A stretch of DNA of 13,006 nt from CBDUMN01 sp965368335. GTDB lineage: Bacteria; Pseudomonadota; Alphaproteobacteria; Rhodospirillales; JAPHRK01. The notes under the pieces are model-generated. The model saw only the letters and a list, made by a program, of their open reading frames with translations, had not been told where the DNA came from and searched no databases. Below are positions 7,114 to 13,006 of the stretch, in pieces. Within the stretch, counting starts at the first letter, position 1. Every line of letters begins with the position of its first letter. The stretch spans positions 1 to 13,006 of the forward strand of contig CBDUMN010000096.1 of NCBI GenBank assembly GCA_965368335.1, written 5' to 3'. A program made the translations under genes and the position numbers.

Positions 7114-7920
7114 ATGCGGGGAGCAATGGCGAAAAAAGGAGAAGAGCTCCCACTCCTTAAAAAGCTTTCGATTTTTATGAAGCTGAATAAGGAAGAGCGA
7201 GACTGGCTTGTCAGCGCTGGGAAAGATCCATTCCCGGTCTCTCCCGGCGAGGAGATCATTCACGCAAGCACCACCGATAGAAGCGTCTATCTTTTGCGTT
7301 CAGGCTGGGCCTGCCGATTTAAACTACTCCCGGATGGACGACGCCAAATTCTGAATATTGTGCTTCCGGGTGATTTCATAGGGTTGAGAGCCGGACTTTT
7401 CGGCATGACCGACCACTCCGTTTTCACCTTAACCGACTGTCAGGTTGCAACGGTTCCCGCCCAATCAGTCGCGGAATTGTTCGGCACACTCCCCCGACTT
7501 GCCATGGCGATCACATGGTCGACAGCTCGCGAAGAAGCTATGCTGGCCGAACATCTTGTAAGCCTCGGCAGGCGCAACGCCTACGAAAGAACCGCTCATC
7601 TGCTCATGGAACTCTGGAAGCGCCTTCAGGTAATAGACCAGGCAGATGGCAAATCTTTCGATTTCCCCATCACGCAAGAGCTTTTAGGCGACCTACTCGG
7701 CCTGAGCGTTGTTCACGTCAATCGAACGCTACGCGCCTTGCGCAAAGATGGCCTGATTGATTATGAGGCCGGCTCCGTCCGTATCCTGAAACCCCAAGCC
7801 GTCCTGAACACCAGCGCATTCGACAGCGCACATATCGATAAGAACGAGGTCCCGGCAAGCATCGACAATAAACTCGACGACCTAGAGCAGCTACAACGAA
7901 AAGATAGATGGCCATCATAG
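7114..7920 (+). CDS. Crp/Fnr-family transcriptional regulator
   Basis: A 268-residue regulator: an N-terminal cyclic-nucleotide-binding-type beta barrel (about residues 20-125, with GWACRFKLLPDGRRQILNIVLPGDFIG as its core), a dimerisation helix (about 127-165), and a C-terminal winged helix (about 185-226) whose recognition helix lies in LGLSVVHVNRTLRALRKDGLI. The Fnr N-terminal cysteine cluster is absent (only C67 and C109 occur), so an oxygen-sensing iron-sulfur cluster is unlikely. A ~40-residue polar C-terminal tail follows the DNA-binding domain. Two starts are possible: ATG 7114 or ATG 7126, the latter with GGGGAG only 2 bases before it. It is divergent from ectABC, which makes it a candidate regulator of ectoine synthesis, but no Crp/Fnr box was seen. 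Confidence 0.88.
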   Translation: MRGAMAKKGEELPLLKKLSIFMKLNKEERDWLVSAGKDPFPVSPGEEIIHASTTDRSVYLLRSGWACRFKLLPDGRRQILNIVLPGDFIGLRAGLFGMTDHSVFTLTDCQVATVPAQSVAELFGTLPRLAMAITWSTAREEAMLAEHLVSLGRRNAYERTAHLLMELWKRLQVIDQADGKSFDFPITQELLGDLLGLSVVHVNRTLRALRKDGLIDYEAGSVRILKPQAVLNTSAFDSAHIDKNEVPASIDNKLDDLEQLQRKDRWPS

Positions 7921-8112
7921 GTTAATGCAGGTTTTGACTGGTTTTTTAGACTTCCAGACGCCTTTCAGCATTTACGCAATTGATGATCGGTTTCTTTCCT
8001 TTTCTTTTTTCCTTAGCCCTCTCCTCACCAACTATTCAATCCAGACTATCCCCCTTATGCTCTCGATGTGTAGGATGCCTCAGTTAAACGACGGAATAAG
8101 ACCAGCACAATC

Positions 8113-9366
8113 ATGCAAAAAACGCTGATCAGCATTTCAGCGCTTCTCTTGGGAGCGGGCGCCATCAACCTCGGACTTGGTTTGCAGGCTTCATTGCTGG
8201 GCCTACGTGCAGAGCATGAATCCTTTGATGTCATGCTCACTGGCCTAATCATGTCCAGCTATTACGCTGGTTTCGTCATCGGCAGTCTGACGGCCCCTGC
8301 CATCGTCAACCGCGTTGGCCACATTCGGACCTTTTCCGCTTTCGCTTCCCTGGCTTCTGCCGCGGCGCTTTGCCATGCAATCCTCGTAGAGCCGTTTACC
8401 TGGATGCTGTTTCGAGCTGTAACCGGCCTGTGTTTCGCCGCTTTGTGTCTGGTCGCCGAAAGTTGGCTCAATGAGCGCTCAACCAACTTGAACCGGGGCA
8501 CCCTCCTCTCCACTTATTTCATCATTATTCTAGGCGCAACGGCTTTAGGGCAACTGCTGCTCCCGATCGCTCCCATTTCCGGTTACGAATTATTCGTCAT
8601 TGTCTCAGTCGTCATCTCCATTGCTTTGGTGCCGGTGGCGCTAACCTCCACACCGACGCCTGCAGATATCGAACACGAGCGTCTCAAGCTAAGCCGTTTA
8701 TTCAGGGTTTCACCCGTCGGCATGGTTGGTTGCATTGGTTCCGGGTTAACGTCAGGTGCTCTTTGGGCTCTCGCCGCCGTTTACGCAAAAGGCATCAATC
8801 TGACGACAAGCGATACAGCTGTTTTCGTCGCCTGTATGATTCTTGGCGGCCTCATCACTCAATGGCCGCTCGGCAAAATTTCAGACTTATTTGACCGCCG
8901 GGTTGTAATTGTCGGCGTCGCTTTCACCATGGCAATTACCGGAGGCATTGTCGCCGTCTATCCTGATCTAAATGGGAGCTGGCGGTTTATTTCGGCGGCA
9001 TTAACCGGAGGCTTGGTGCTGCCCATTTACGGTCTCGCCATTGCCCATACCAACGACCATATGGAAACCAAAGATTTTGTGCCCGCCAGCGCTTCGTTGC
9101 TCTTGTCCTACGGATTAGGCGCAACGCTCGGTCCTTTTGTCGCGACGGTTTTTATGAACTATCTGGGCCCACAAGGACTTTTTATCCACGCGGCCCTGGT
9201 ATGCGCGGCAATCGGCCTCTTCACGCTCTATCGCATTACCCAGCGCGCCGCCGTCTCTCAAGATGACATGGAAAACTACGCCATGGTCCCCCGAACTTCT
9301 TCTATGGCCTTCGAGTTGGACCCTCGTTCCGATGATGAAGAAACGACCAATAGCTCCGACCAATAA
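8113..9366 (+). CDS. MFS transporter, YcaD-like
   Basis: A 417-residue major facilitator with about 12 hydrophobic segments, starting at once with a membrane helix (ISISALLLGAGAINLGLGLQ). The pattern LIMSSYYAGFVIGSLTAPAIVNRVGH (helix 2 and the loop 2-3 motif), FRAVTGLCFAALCLVAESWLNE and NRGTLLSTYFIIILGATALGQLLL resembles the YcaD group of MFS permeases; the second half has GKISDLFDRRVVIV. The last ~45 residues are polar and acidic (DPRSDDEETTNSSDQ) and probably cytoplasmic. The substrate is unknown. The ribosome binding site is weak. The 192 bases before it contain a 24-base pyrimidine run (7991-8014) but no clear promoter. It ends 145 bases before nasT and has no evident link to nitrate. Confidence 0.88.
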   Translation: MQKTLISISALLLGAGAINLGLGLQASLLGLRAEHESFDVMLTGLIMSSYYAGFVIGSLTAPAIVNRVGHIRTFSAFASLASAAALCHAILVEPFTWMLFRAVTGLCFAALCLVAESWLNERSTNLNRGTLLSTYFIIILGATALGQLLLPIAPISGYELFVIVSVVISIALVPVALTSTPTPADIEHERLKLSRLFRVSPVGMVGCIGSGLTSGALWALAAVYAKGINLTTSDTAVFVACMILGGLITQWPLGKISDLFDRRVVIVGVAFTMAITGGIVAVYPDLNGSWRFISAALTGGLVLPIYGLAIAHTNDHMETKDFVPASASLLLSYGLGATLGPFVATVFMNYLGPQGLFIHAALVCAAIGLFTLYRITQRAAVSQDDMENYAMVPRTSSMAFELDPRSDDEETTNSSDQ

Positions 9367-9378
9367 ACCAGTTTGAAC

Positions 9379-9395
9379 TGCACGAAAAATATGCA
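9379..9395 (+). promoter_or_regulatory. Putative NtrC-binding site upstream of nasT
   Basis: TGCACGAAAAATATGCA matches the NtrC pattern TGCAC-N7-GTGCA in 9 of 10 arm positions. Its centre is about 98 bases upstream of the start site predicted from the sigma54 promoter at 9459-9474, a normal enhancer distance. Only one good copy was seen here. Confidence 0.55.
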
Positions 9396-9458
9396 GCATT
9401 TCCATCTCGCACTTTTCCAAAACTACGAAAAACACCAGAAACCCTAGCTTTACGCCTT

Positions 9459-9474
9459 TGGCATGGGGTTTGCT
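9459..9474 (+). promoter_or_regulatory. Sigma54 (-24/-12) promoter of nasTS
   Basis: TGGCATGGGGTTTGCT matches TGGCACG-N4-TTGCW at all fixed positions but one (T for C in the -24 box). GG (9460-9461) and GC (9472-9473) are separated by exactly 10 bases. Transcription should start near 9485, giving a leader of about 27 bases before the nasT ATG. Confidence 0.75.
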
Positions 9475-9477
9475 TTT

Positions 9478-9505
9478 CGCTAGAGCAAAAGTCCTGCTCT
9501 ATGCG
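9478..9505 (+). repeat. Inverted repeat just before nasT
   Basis: CGC-TAGAGCA (9478-9487) and TGCTCTA-T-GCG (9495-9505) form a 10-bp stem with a one-base bulge and a 7-base loop, AAAGTCC. It lies between the -12 element and the nasT ribosome binding site (GCGGAAACC). If transcription starts near 9485 the 5' arm would be mostly missing from the RNA, so it may act as DNA (an operator) or in a longer transcript from another promoter. Confidence 0.45.
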
Positions 9506-9511
9506 GAAACC

Positions 9512-10096
9512 ATGGATAAAGATCTTAAAATTCTCATTATTGATGAAAACCCAGTGCGTGCGGCAATCCTGAATGAAGGATTGGACGGCACGAAACATCT
9601 TCGCGTCGAATGGATATCGGATACCAACAATTTACTTGAGCGCATCGCCGTGCTCGATCCGGACGTTGTGCTGATTGATCTTGAAAACCCCAATCGGGAT
9701 GTTCTTGAACAAATGTTTCAAGTCAGTCGAGAGGTCATGCGCCCCATCGCCATGTTCGTGGATCAATCGGACTCCGCCATGATCACCGCCTCAGTTGACG
9801 CCGGAGTTAGCGCCTACATCGTCGATGGACTGAAAAAAGAGCGGATCAAGCCAATTCTCGACATGACGATCAGCCGATTCAACGCATTTTCTCGGCTTCG
9901 AAAAGAGCTGGACGAAACCAAGGAACAACTTGAAGAGCGCAAAGTAATTGATCGCGCCAAGGCCATCCTAATGCAACAGAAGAAAATCGATGAAAACGAA
10001 GCCTATACCCTTCTCAGACGCAATGCGATGAACAAGGGGAAAAAGATATCTGAAATCGCAACCAGCATTGTTACCGCTGCGGAATTGCTCAATTGA
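9512..10096 (+). CDS. nasT: ANTAR-domain response regulator, nitrate antiterminator NasT
   Basis: A 194-residue protein with an N-terminal receiver-like domain (about 5-120) and a C-terminal ANTAR RNA-binding domain (about 133-190: LDETKEQLEERKVIDRAKAILMQ through ISEIATSIVTAAELL). In characterised systems NasT binds a two-hairpin RNA in the nas leader and prevents termination; NasS holds it inactive until nitrate binds. D11 and D56 (LIDLENP) are in place, but the usual receiver lysine is replaced (AYIVDGL, D105), in line with control by NasS binding rather than classical phosphorylation. ATG 9512 follows GCGGAAACC; an in-frame TTG at 9458 lies inside the sigma54 promoter and was rejected. nasS starts 13 bases downstream. 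Confidence 0.93.
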   Translation: MDKDLKILIIDENPVRAAILNEGLDGTKHLRVEWISDTNNLLERIAVLDPDVVLIDLENPNRDVLEQMFQVSREVMRPIAMFVDQSDSAMITASVDAGVSAYIVDGLKKERIKPILDMTISRFNAFSRLRKELDETKEQLEERKVIDRAKAILMQQKKIDENEAYTLLRRNAMNKGKKISEIATSIVTAAELLN

Positions 10097-10109
10097 TGGA
10101 ACCCCCAAG

Positions 10110-11276
10110 ATGACCTCCCCCTCTCTCTCTTCATCACCACCAATTATTCGGGCCGGATTTATTCCGCTGATCGATAGCGCTCCCCTTATTATCGCTAAGG
10201 AAAAAGGGTTTGCCGCCGATCAAGGGGTCAAACTTAAACTTTCCCGTGAAGTTTCCTGGGCCAACATTCGGGACCGGATCAATATCGGCCAATTCGATGT
10301 CGCCCATATGTTGGCGGGAATGCCCATCGCGGCCAACCTGGGCATCGGCCAGATCAAATCGAAAATGATCGCCCCCATGGCTTTGGGGCGCGGTGGCAAC
10401 GCGATTACAGTCAGCCGCTCTTTCTACGACCGCCTTATTGCAATGGACGGCGCCCCAAAAGATCCACTCTCCCTCGGCCATGCACTGAAACGAGTTTTGG
10501 ATCAAAGAAAGATCGAAGGAGAAGACCTCCTAACCTTTGCAATGGTCTTTCCTTTCTCCAACCACAATTACCAACTCCGTTATTGGTTTGCCGCTTCAGG
10601 TATTGACCCTGAAAATGATCTTCGCCTGATCGTCATTCCACCGCCCTACATGGTCCGCAGCCTCGAAGCCGGTCAGGTCGACGGATTTTGCGTTGGCGAA
10701 CCCTGGAACAGCATAGCCACCGACCAAAAGGTTGGAAAAATTCTCCTGCAAAGCTCTCAAATTTGGCCCGCCGGACCGGAGAAGGTTCTCGGCATGCAGC
10801 AAGCCTGGGCAGAAGCGAACTCAGACCTCCTGGCTGCACTTCTCCGCGCTGTAGATACGGCCGCCGCCTGGGCCGATGACCCAGCAAACAAGGCTGAGTT
10901 GGCACAAATACTTTCCCGCAAAAACCACCTGGAAGTCGACCCCAACCACATTCTTAGCGCTTTGCAAAATGGTATGCGCTTTTCTCGCCAGAACGGCGTC
11001 AAAGCCAAAAAACAAGATGCTCTCTGGCTATTCGCCCAAATGGTACGTTGGGGACAAACCGAGCACTCGAAAGAGGCATGGCATCTTGTCGAGAAGACGT
11101 ACCGCCCAGATCTGTTAGAAAACGCCACGGGTGAAAAATCCGAAACGAAGTCGACTGACTTGGAACCTGCTTTCACAACACCTTTAGGCGGCAGCCCTTT
11201 CGACTTGAATGATATTGAAGGGTATATCCGGTCCTGCACGATACGATCAGGTAAAATTTTGTGCAATGCACCATAA
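10110..11276 (+). CDS. nasS: Nitrate sensor NasS (NrtA-like, cytoplasmic)
   Basis: A 388-residue relative of the nitrate-binding protein NrtA without a signal peptide; the core begins at once (IIRAGFIPLIDSAPLIIAKEKGF). Shared ligand-fold segments are FDVAHMLAGMPIAA (62-75), FPFSNHNYQLRYW (147-159, with the ligand-site histidine H152) and GFCVGEPWNS (192-201). The known role of NasS is to bind NasT and release it when nitrate or nitrite is present. nasT-nasS order with a 13-base gap matches the Paracoccus type of cluster. ATG 10110 was chosen over an in-frame TTG at 10068 that overlaps nasT. The final ~55 residues after YRPDLLE form a polar tail with two cysteines (C376, C385) that is not obviously part of the binding fold. 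The stop lies inside a putative NtrC site. Confidence 0.9.
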   Translation: MTSPSLSSSPPIIRAGFIPLIDSAPLIIAKEKGFAADQGVKLKLSREVSWANIRDRINIGQFDVAHMLAGMPIAANLGIGQIKSKMIAPMALGRGGNAITVSRSFYDRLIAMDGAPKDPLSLGHALKRVLDQRKIEGEDLLTFAMVFPFSNHNYQLRYWFAASGIDPENDLRLIVIPPPYMVRSLEAGQVDGFCVGEPWNSIATDQKVGKILLQSSQIWPAGPEKVLGMQQAWAEANSDLLAALLRAVDTAAAWADDPANKAELAQILSRKNHLEVDPNHILSALQNGMRFSRQNGVKAKKQDALWLFAQMVRWGQTEHSKEAWHLVEKTYRPDLLENATGEKSETKSTDLEPAFTTPLGGSPFDLNDIEGYIRSCTIRSGKILCNAP

Positions 11277-11283
11277 TTGACCA
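11267..11283 (+). promoter_or_regulatory. Putative NtrC-binding site 1 upstream of nrtA (weaker)
   Basis: TGCACCATAATTGACCA has a perfect left arm (TGCAC, followed by CA as in strong sites) and a degenerate right arm (GACCA for GTGCA). It overlaps the nasS stop codon. Its centre is 22 bases, about two helical turns, from the better site at 11289-11305, as expected for paired NtrC dimers. Confidence 0.4.
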
Positions 11284-11288
11284 CAAGA

Positions 11289-11305
11289 TGCACATAGATT
11301 GGGCA
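11289..11305 (+). promoter_or_regulatory. Putative NtrC-binding site 2 upstream of nrtA
   Basis: TGCACATAGATTGGGCA matches TGCAC-N7-GTGCA at 9 of 10 arm positions. Its centre is about 120 bases upstream of the predicted sigma54 start site, a typical enhancer position. Confidence 0.6.
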
Positions 11306-11361
11306 TTCATTGAGCGCATCCGCAAACTAAAAAACACCCAAAAACAATATTTTGCATTATC

Positions 11362-11374
11362 AATCAATCACTTA
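11362..11374 (+). promoter_or_regulatory. Putative IHF-binding site in the nrtA promoter
   Basis: AATCAATCACTTA is a perfect match to the IHF consensus WATCAANNNNTTR. It sits between the NtrC-like sites and the -24/-12 promoter, about 50 bases upstream of the start site, in an AT-rich stretch. In sigma54 promoters IHF bending brings enhancer-bound activator to the polymerase. An overlapping weaker match starts at 11358. Confidence 0.6.
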
Positions 11375-11391
11375 CTCAACCCCATCAACTT

Positions 11392-11407
11392 TGGCACACA
11401 TCTTGTA
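11392..11407 (+). promoter_or_regulatory. Sigma54 (-24/-12) promoter of the nrtA operon
   Basis: TGGCACACATCTTGTA matches TGGCACG-N4-TTGCW except for A at the seventh base and T for C in the -12 dinucleotide. GG (11393-11394) and GT (11405-11406) have the exact 10-base gap. The predicted start is near 11418, immediately before the first leader hairpin. Confidence 0.75.
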
Positions 11408-11417
11408 AAGCTTTAAG

Positions 11418-11525
11418 TGCAGGCAACGACGTCTGTTTGAAAAATTTCCGCCCGTCTTGGGCAAATACTGCAACGCCGCAGATTCCGGGGCCGGTCGCCC
11501 CGTCGAATTTGCGGCGTTTTGTTTT
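11418..11525 (+). ncRNA. ANTAR (NasT-responsive) antitermination leader of nrtA
   Basis: Leader RNA with two hexaloop hairpins. P1 (11420-11435): stem CAGGC/GTCTG with loop AACGAC. P2 (11468-11481): stem CTGC/GCAG with loop AACGCC. Both loops have A at position 1 and G at position 4, the defining bases of the ANTAR target RNA. P2 shares 11472-11480 with the 5' arm of the terminator at 11472-11525, so the two folds exclude each other. Between them GCCC-GTCTT-GGGC (11450-11462) can form a further small hairpin. Nitrate-freed NasT would stabilise P1-P2 and allow readthrough into nrtA. Confidence 0.85.
11472..11525 (+). terminator. Intrinsic terminator in the nrtA leader
   Basis: The arms AACGCCGCA (11472-11480) and TGCGGCGTT (11510-11518) pair perfectly. 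The stem continues as G-U, A-U, U-A, U-A, C-G (11481-11485 with 11505-11509), then, past a two-base bulge, CGGGGC with GCCCCG (11486-11491 with 11497-11502) around the loop CGGTC. The U-tract is TTTTGTTTT (11517-11525). About 20 paired bases in all, placed 25 bases before the nrtA ATG; its 5' arm is the loop and 3' arm of P2. Confidence 0.88.
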
Positions 11526-11549
11526 CTGGTGGTCCTTAGGAGGAAACCT

Positions 11550-12974
11550 ATGACGAAAAGTCAAAAAATGAAGAACCCTTTGAAAGCGCTTTCCCGTCGC
11601 GCCTTTCTAAGCCTTGGGGCGGCGGCGGCCGTATCCCTCGGCGTCATGGGTTCGCCGGTCAAAGCAGAAATGCTCACTCCCGAAAAAGAAGAATTGAAAT
11701 TCGGCTTTATCAAGCTGACCGACATGGCCCCCCTGGCAATTGCCTACGAAAAAGGTTTCTTTGAAGACGAAGGCCTATACGTCACCCTCGAACCCCAGGC
11801 CAACTGGAAGGTTCTGCTCGACCGGGTCATCTCCGGCGAACTGGACGGTGCGCATATGCTGGCCGGTCAGCCTCTTGGAGCAACCATCGGCTTCGGCACC
11901 CAAGCTCACATCATCACCGCTTTTTCCATGGATTTGAACGGTAACGGCATCACGGTTTCCAACGAAATCTGGGAACAGATGAAACAATACGTCCCTAAAG
12001 GCCCGGACGGCAAACCCGTCCACCCGATCAAGGCGGACTACCTTAAACCGGTCGTCGAAAAATATCGCACCGAAGGCAAACCCTTCAACATGGGCATGGT
12101 TTTCCCGGTCTCGACCCACAACTACGAACTGCGCTACTGGTTGGCCGCTGGCGGCATCCACCCCGGCTATTACTCGAAAACCGATATTACCGGCCAGATC
12201 AAGGCCGACGCTCTGCTTTCCGTGACGCCGCCGCCCCAGATGCCTGCCACCATGGAAGCTGGCACCATCTATGGCTACTGCGTGGGTGAACCGTGGAACC
12301 AGCAGGCCGTCTTTAAAGGTATCGGCGTCCCCCTGATTACCGACTACGAAATCTGGAAAAACAATCCTGAGAAGGTTTTCGGCGTCAGCAACGAGTGGGC
12401 CAAGAAAAACCCTCAATCGCATCTCGGCGTTGTCAAAGCTTTGATCCGCGCCGCTCAGTGGTTGGATGAAAACAACAACGCCAACCGCCCGGAAGCCGTC
12501 GAAATTCTGGCCCGTTCGGAATACGTAGGGGCCGACGCCGAAGTGATCGCTAACTCCATGACCGGCACCTTCGAATACGAAAAAGGCGACAAGCGTGAGG
12601 TTCCCGATTTCAACGTGTTCTTCCGCTACAACGCGACCTACCCCTACTACTCCGATGCCGTTTGGTACCTATCTCAGATGCGCCGGTGGGGTCAGATCGC
12701 CGAGCCTAAATCGGATAGCTGGTTCACCGATATCGCCAAGAAGGTCTATCGCCCCGACATCTATCTCAAGGCAGCCGAAATGCTGGTGGCCGAAGGGAAA
12801 GTCAAGAAAGAGGACTTCCCCTGGGATAGCGATGGCTTCCGTGCCCCTCAGTCGGAATTCATCGACGGCATCACCTTCGATGGCCGTAAGCCCAATGAAT
12901 ATCTCGCGCAATTCCCCATCGGGTTGAAAGGCGGCGAGACCGTCAAAGGCAATACGGTCGTCGCATCCAAATAA
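11550..12974 (+). CDS. nrtA: Nitrate ABC transporter, periplasmic nitrate-binding protein (Tat-exported)
   Basis: A 474-residue CmpA/NrtA-type solute-binding protein that would deliver nitrate (possibly nitrite) to an NrtBC/NasDEF-type ABC importer. The N-terminus is a twin-arginine signal: SRRAFLSLGAAAAVSLGV with R16-R17 and a likely cleavage after PVKA (residue 39), implying export of a folded protein. The mature fold starts at LKFGFIKLTDMAPLAIAYEKGFF; ligand-fold segments include DGAHMLAGQPLGA (99-111), VFPVSTHNYELRYW (184-197, H190) and GYCVGEPWN. It is a clear paralogue of NasS upstream, but with signal peptide and a longer C-terminus. ATG 11550 is preceded by AGGAGG at ideal spacing; an in-frame start at 11457 lies within the leader hairpins and was rejected. 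Permease and ATPase genes are expected beyond the window. Confidence 0.93.
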   Translation: MTKSQKMKNPLKALSRRAFLSLGAAAAVSLGVMGSPVKAEMLTPEKEELKFGFIKLTDMAPLAIAYEKGFFEDEGLYVTLEPQANWKVLLDRVISGELDGAHMLAGQPLGATIGFGTQAHIITAFSMDLNGNGITVSNEIWEQMKQYVPKGPDGKPVHPIKADYLKPVVEKYRTEGKPFNMGMVFPVSTHNYELRYWLAAGGIHPGYYSKTDITGQIKADALLSVTPPPQMPATMEAGTIYGYCVGEPWNQQAVFKGIGVPLITDYEIWKNNPEKVFGVSNEWAKKNPQSHLGVVKALIRAAQWLDENNNANRPEAVEILARSEYVGADAEVIANSMTGTFEYEKGDKREVPDFNVFFRYNATYPYYSDAVWYLSQMRRWGQIAEPKSDSWFTDIAKKVYRPDIYLKAAEMLVAEGKVKKEDFPWDSDGFRAPQSEFIDGITFDGRKPNEYLAQFPIGLKGGETVKGNTVVASK

Positions 12975-12982
12975 CCTCCCGG

Positions 12983-13006
12983 CGGAGAGGGGCTCCCCCC
13001 TCTCCG
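12983..13006 (+). terminator. Perfect 10-bp hairpin after nrtA (attenuator, mRNA-stabilising hairpin or terminator)
   Basis: CGGAGAGGGG (12983-12992) and CCCCTCTCCG (12997-13006) form a perfect 10-bp GC-rich stem with the loop CTCC, beginning 8 bases after the nrtA stop. The window ends with the stem, so a U-tract cannot be seen. Intercistronic hairpins after binding-protein genes often keep their mRNA more abundant than that of the permease genes. Confidence 0.6.

Noticed and set aside
7991..8014. 24-base pyrimidine run before the MFS gene, as a terminator tail
   Set aside because: No GC-rich hairpin precedes it, so it does not qualify as an intrinsic terminator; no other function can be supported.
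11261..11271. Perfect palindrome GTGCAATGCAC upstream of nrtA
   Set aside because: The half-sites are in the opposite order from an NtrC site (GTGCA before TGCAC) with a 1-base spacer; it is better explained as the edge of the TGCACCA arm at 11267.
10757..11293. 178-codon minus-strand frame opposite nasS
   Set aside because: It covers conserved nasS sequence and its start lies in the nrtA regulatory region; no recognisable domain.
11775..12422. 215-codon minus-strand frame within nrtA
   Set aside because: Antisense shadow of a confidently identified nrtA, with repetitive FVV/GRD composition and no motif or operon context.

Overview
The window looks like part of the chromosome of a free-living, probably marine or salt-exposed alphaproteobacterium of moderate GC content. 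This rests on EtfB-, DUF2189- and NasT/NasS-type proteins of alphaproteobacterial flavour, a sigma54/NtrC/IHF style of nitrogen control, and an ectoine operon. The genus cannot be named from the sequence alone. No insertion sequences, CRISPR arrays, tRNA or rRNA genes were seen.

Region 1 (1-4311), acyl-CoA and lipid metabolism. On the minus strand a long-chain acyl-CoA ligase (fadD) is followed after 24 bases by the first 17 codons of etfB, cut by the window edge. A divergent AraC-family regulator lies upstream of fadD. It converges, with overlapping stop codons, on a DUF2189 membrane protein. A hotdog-fold thioesterase follows on the plus strand.

Region 2 (4326-7920), osmoprotection. The minus-strand operon ectA-ectB-ectC makes ectoine from aspartate semialdehyde and is followed by an unrecognised 93-residue gene. 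ectA has no ATG, GTG or TTG start that includes its conserved N-terminus; the best start is an ATT codon behind a good Shine-Dalgarno sequence. A Crp/Fnr-family regulator is transcribed divergently from a 317-base intergenic region that holds a strong operator-like palindrome.

Region 3 (8113-9366) is a YcaD-like MFS transporter.

Region 4 (9379-13006), nitrate assimilation control. The order is nasT (ANTAR antiterminator), nasS (cytoplasmic nitrate sensor related to NrtA) and nrtA (Tat-exported nitrate-binding protein of an ABC importer). Both transcription units have sigma54 -24/-12 promoters with NtrC-like sites about 100-145 bases upstream. The nrtA promoter also has a perfect IHF consensus between enhancer and promoter. 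The nrtA leader contains the full two-hexaloop ANTAR RNA switch: hairpin P1 (loop AACGAC), hairpin P2 (loop AACGCC), and a long intrinsic terminator whose 5' arm overlaps P2. Nitrogen starvation (NtrC) would therefore start transcription, and nitrate (NasS releasing NasT) would let it pass the terminator. The window ends in a perfect 10-bp hairpin just after nrtA, probably before permease genes. This control system is a known class; the local details are the most interesting part of the window.
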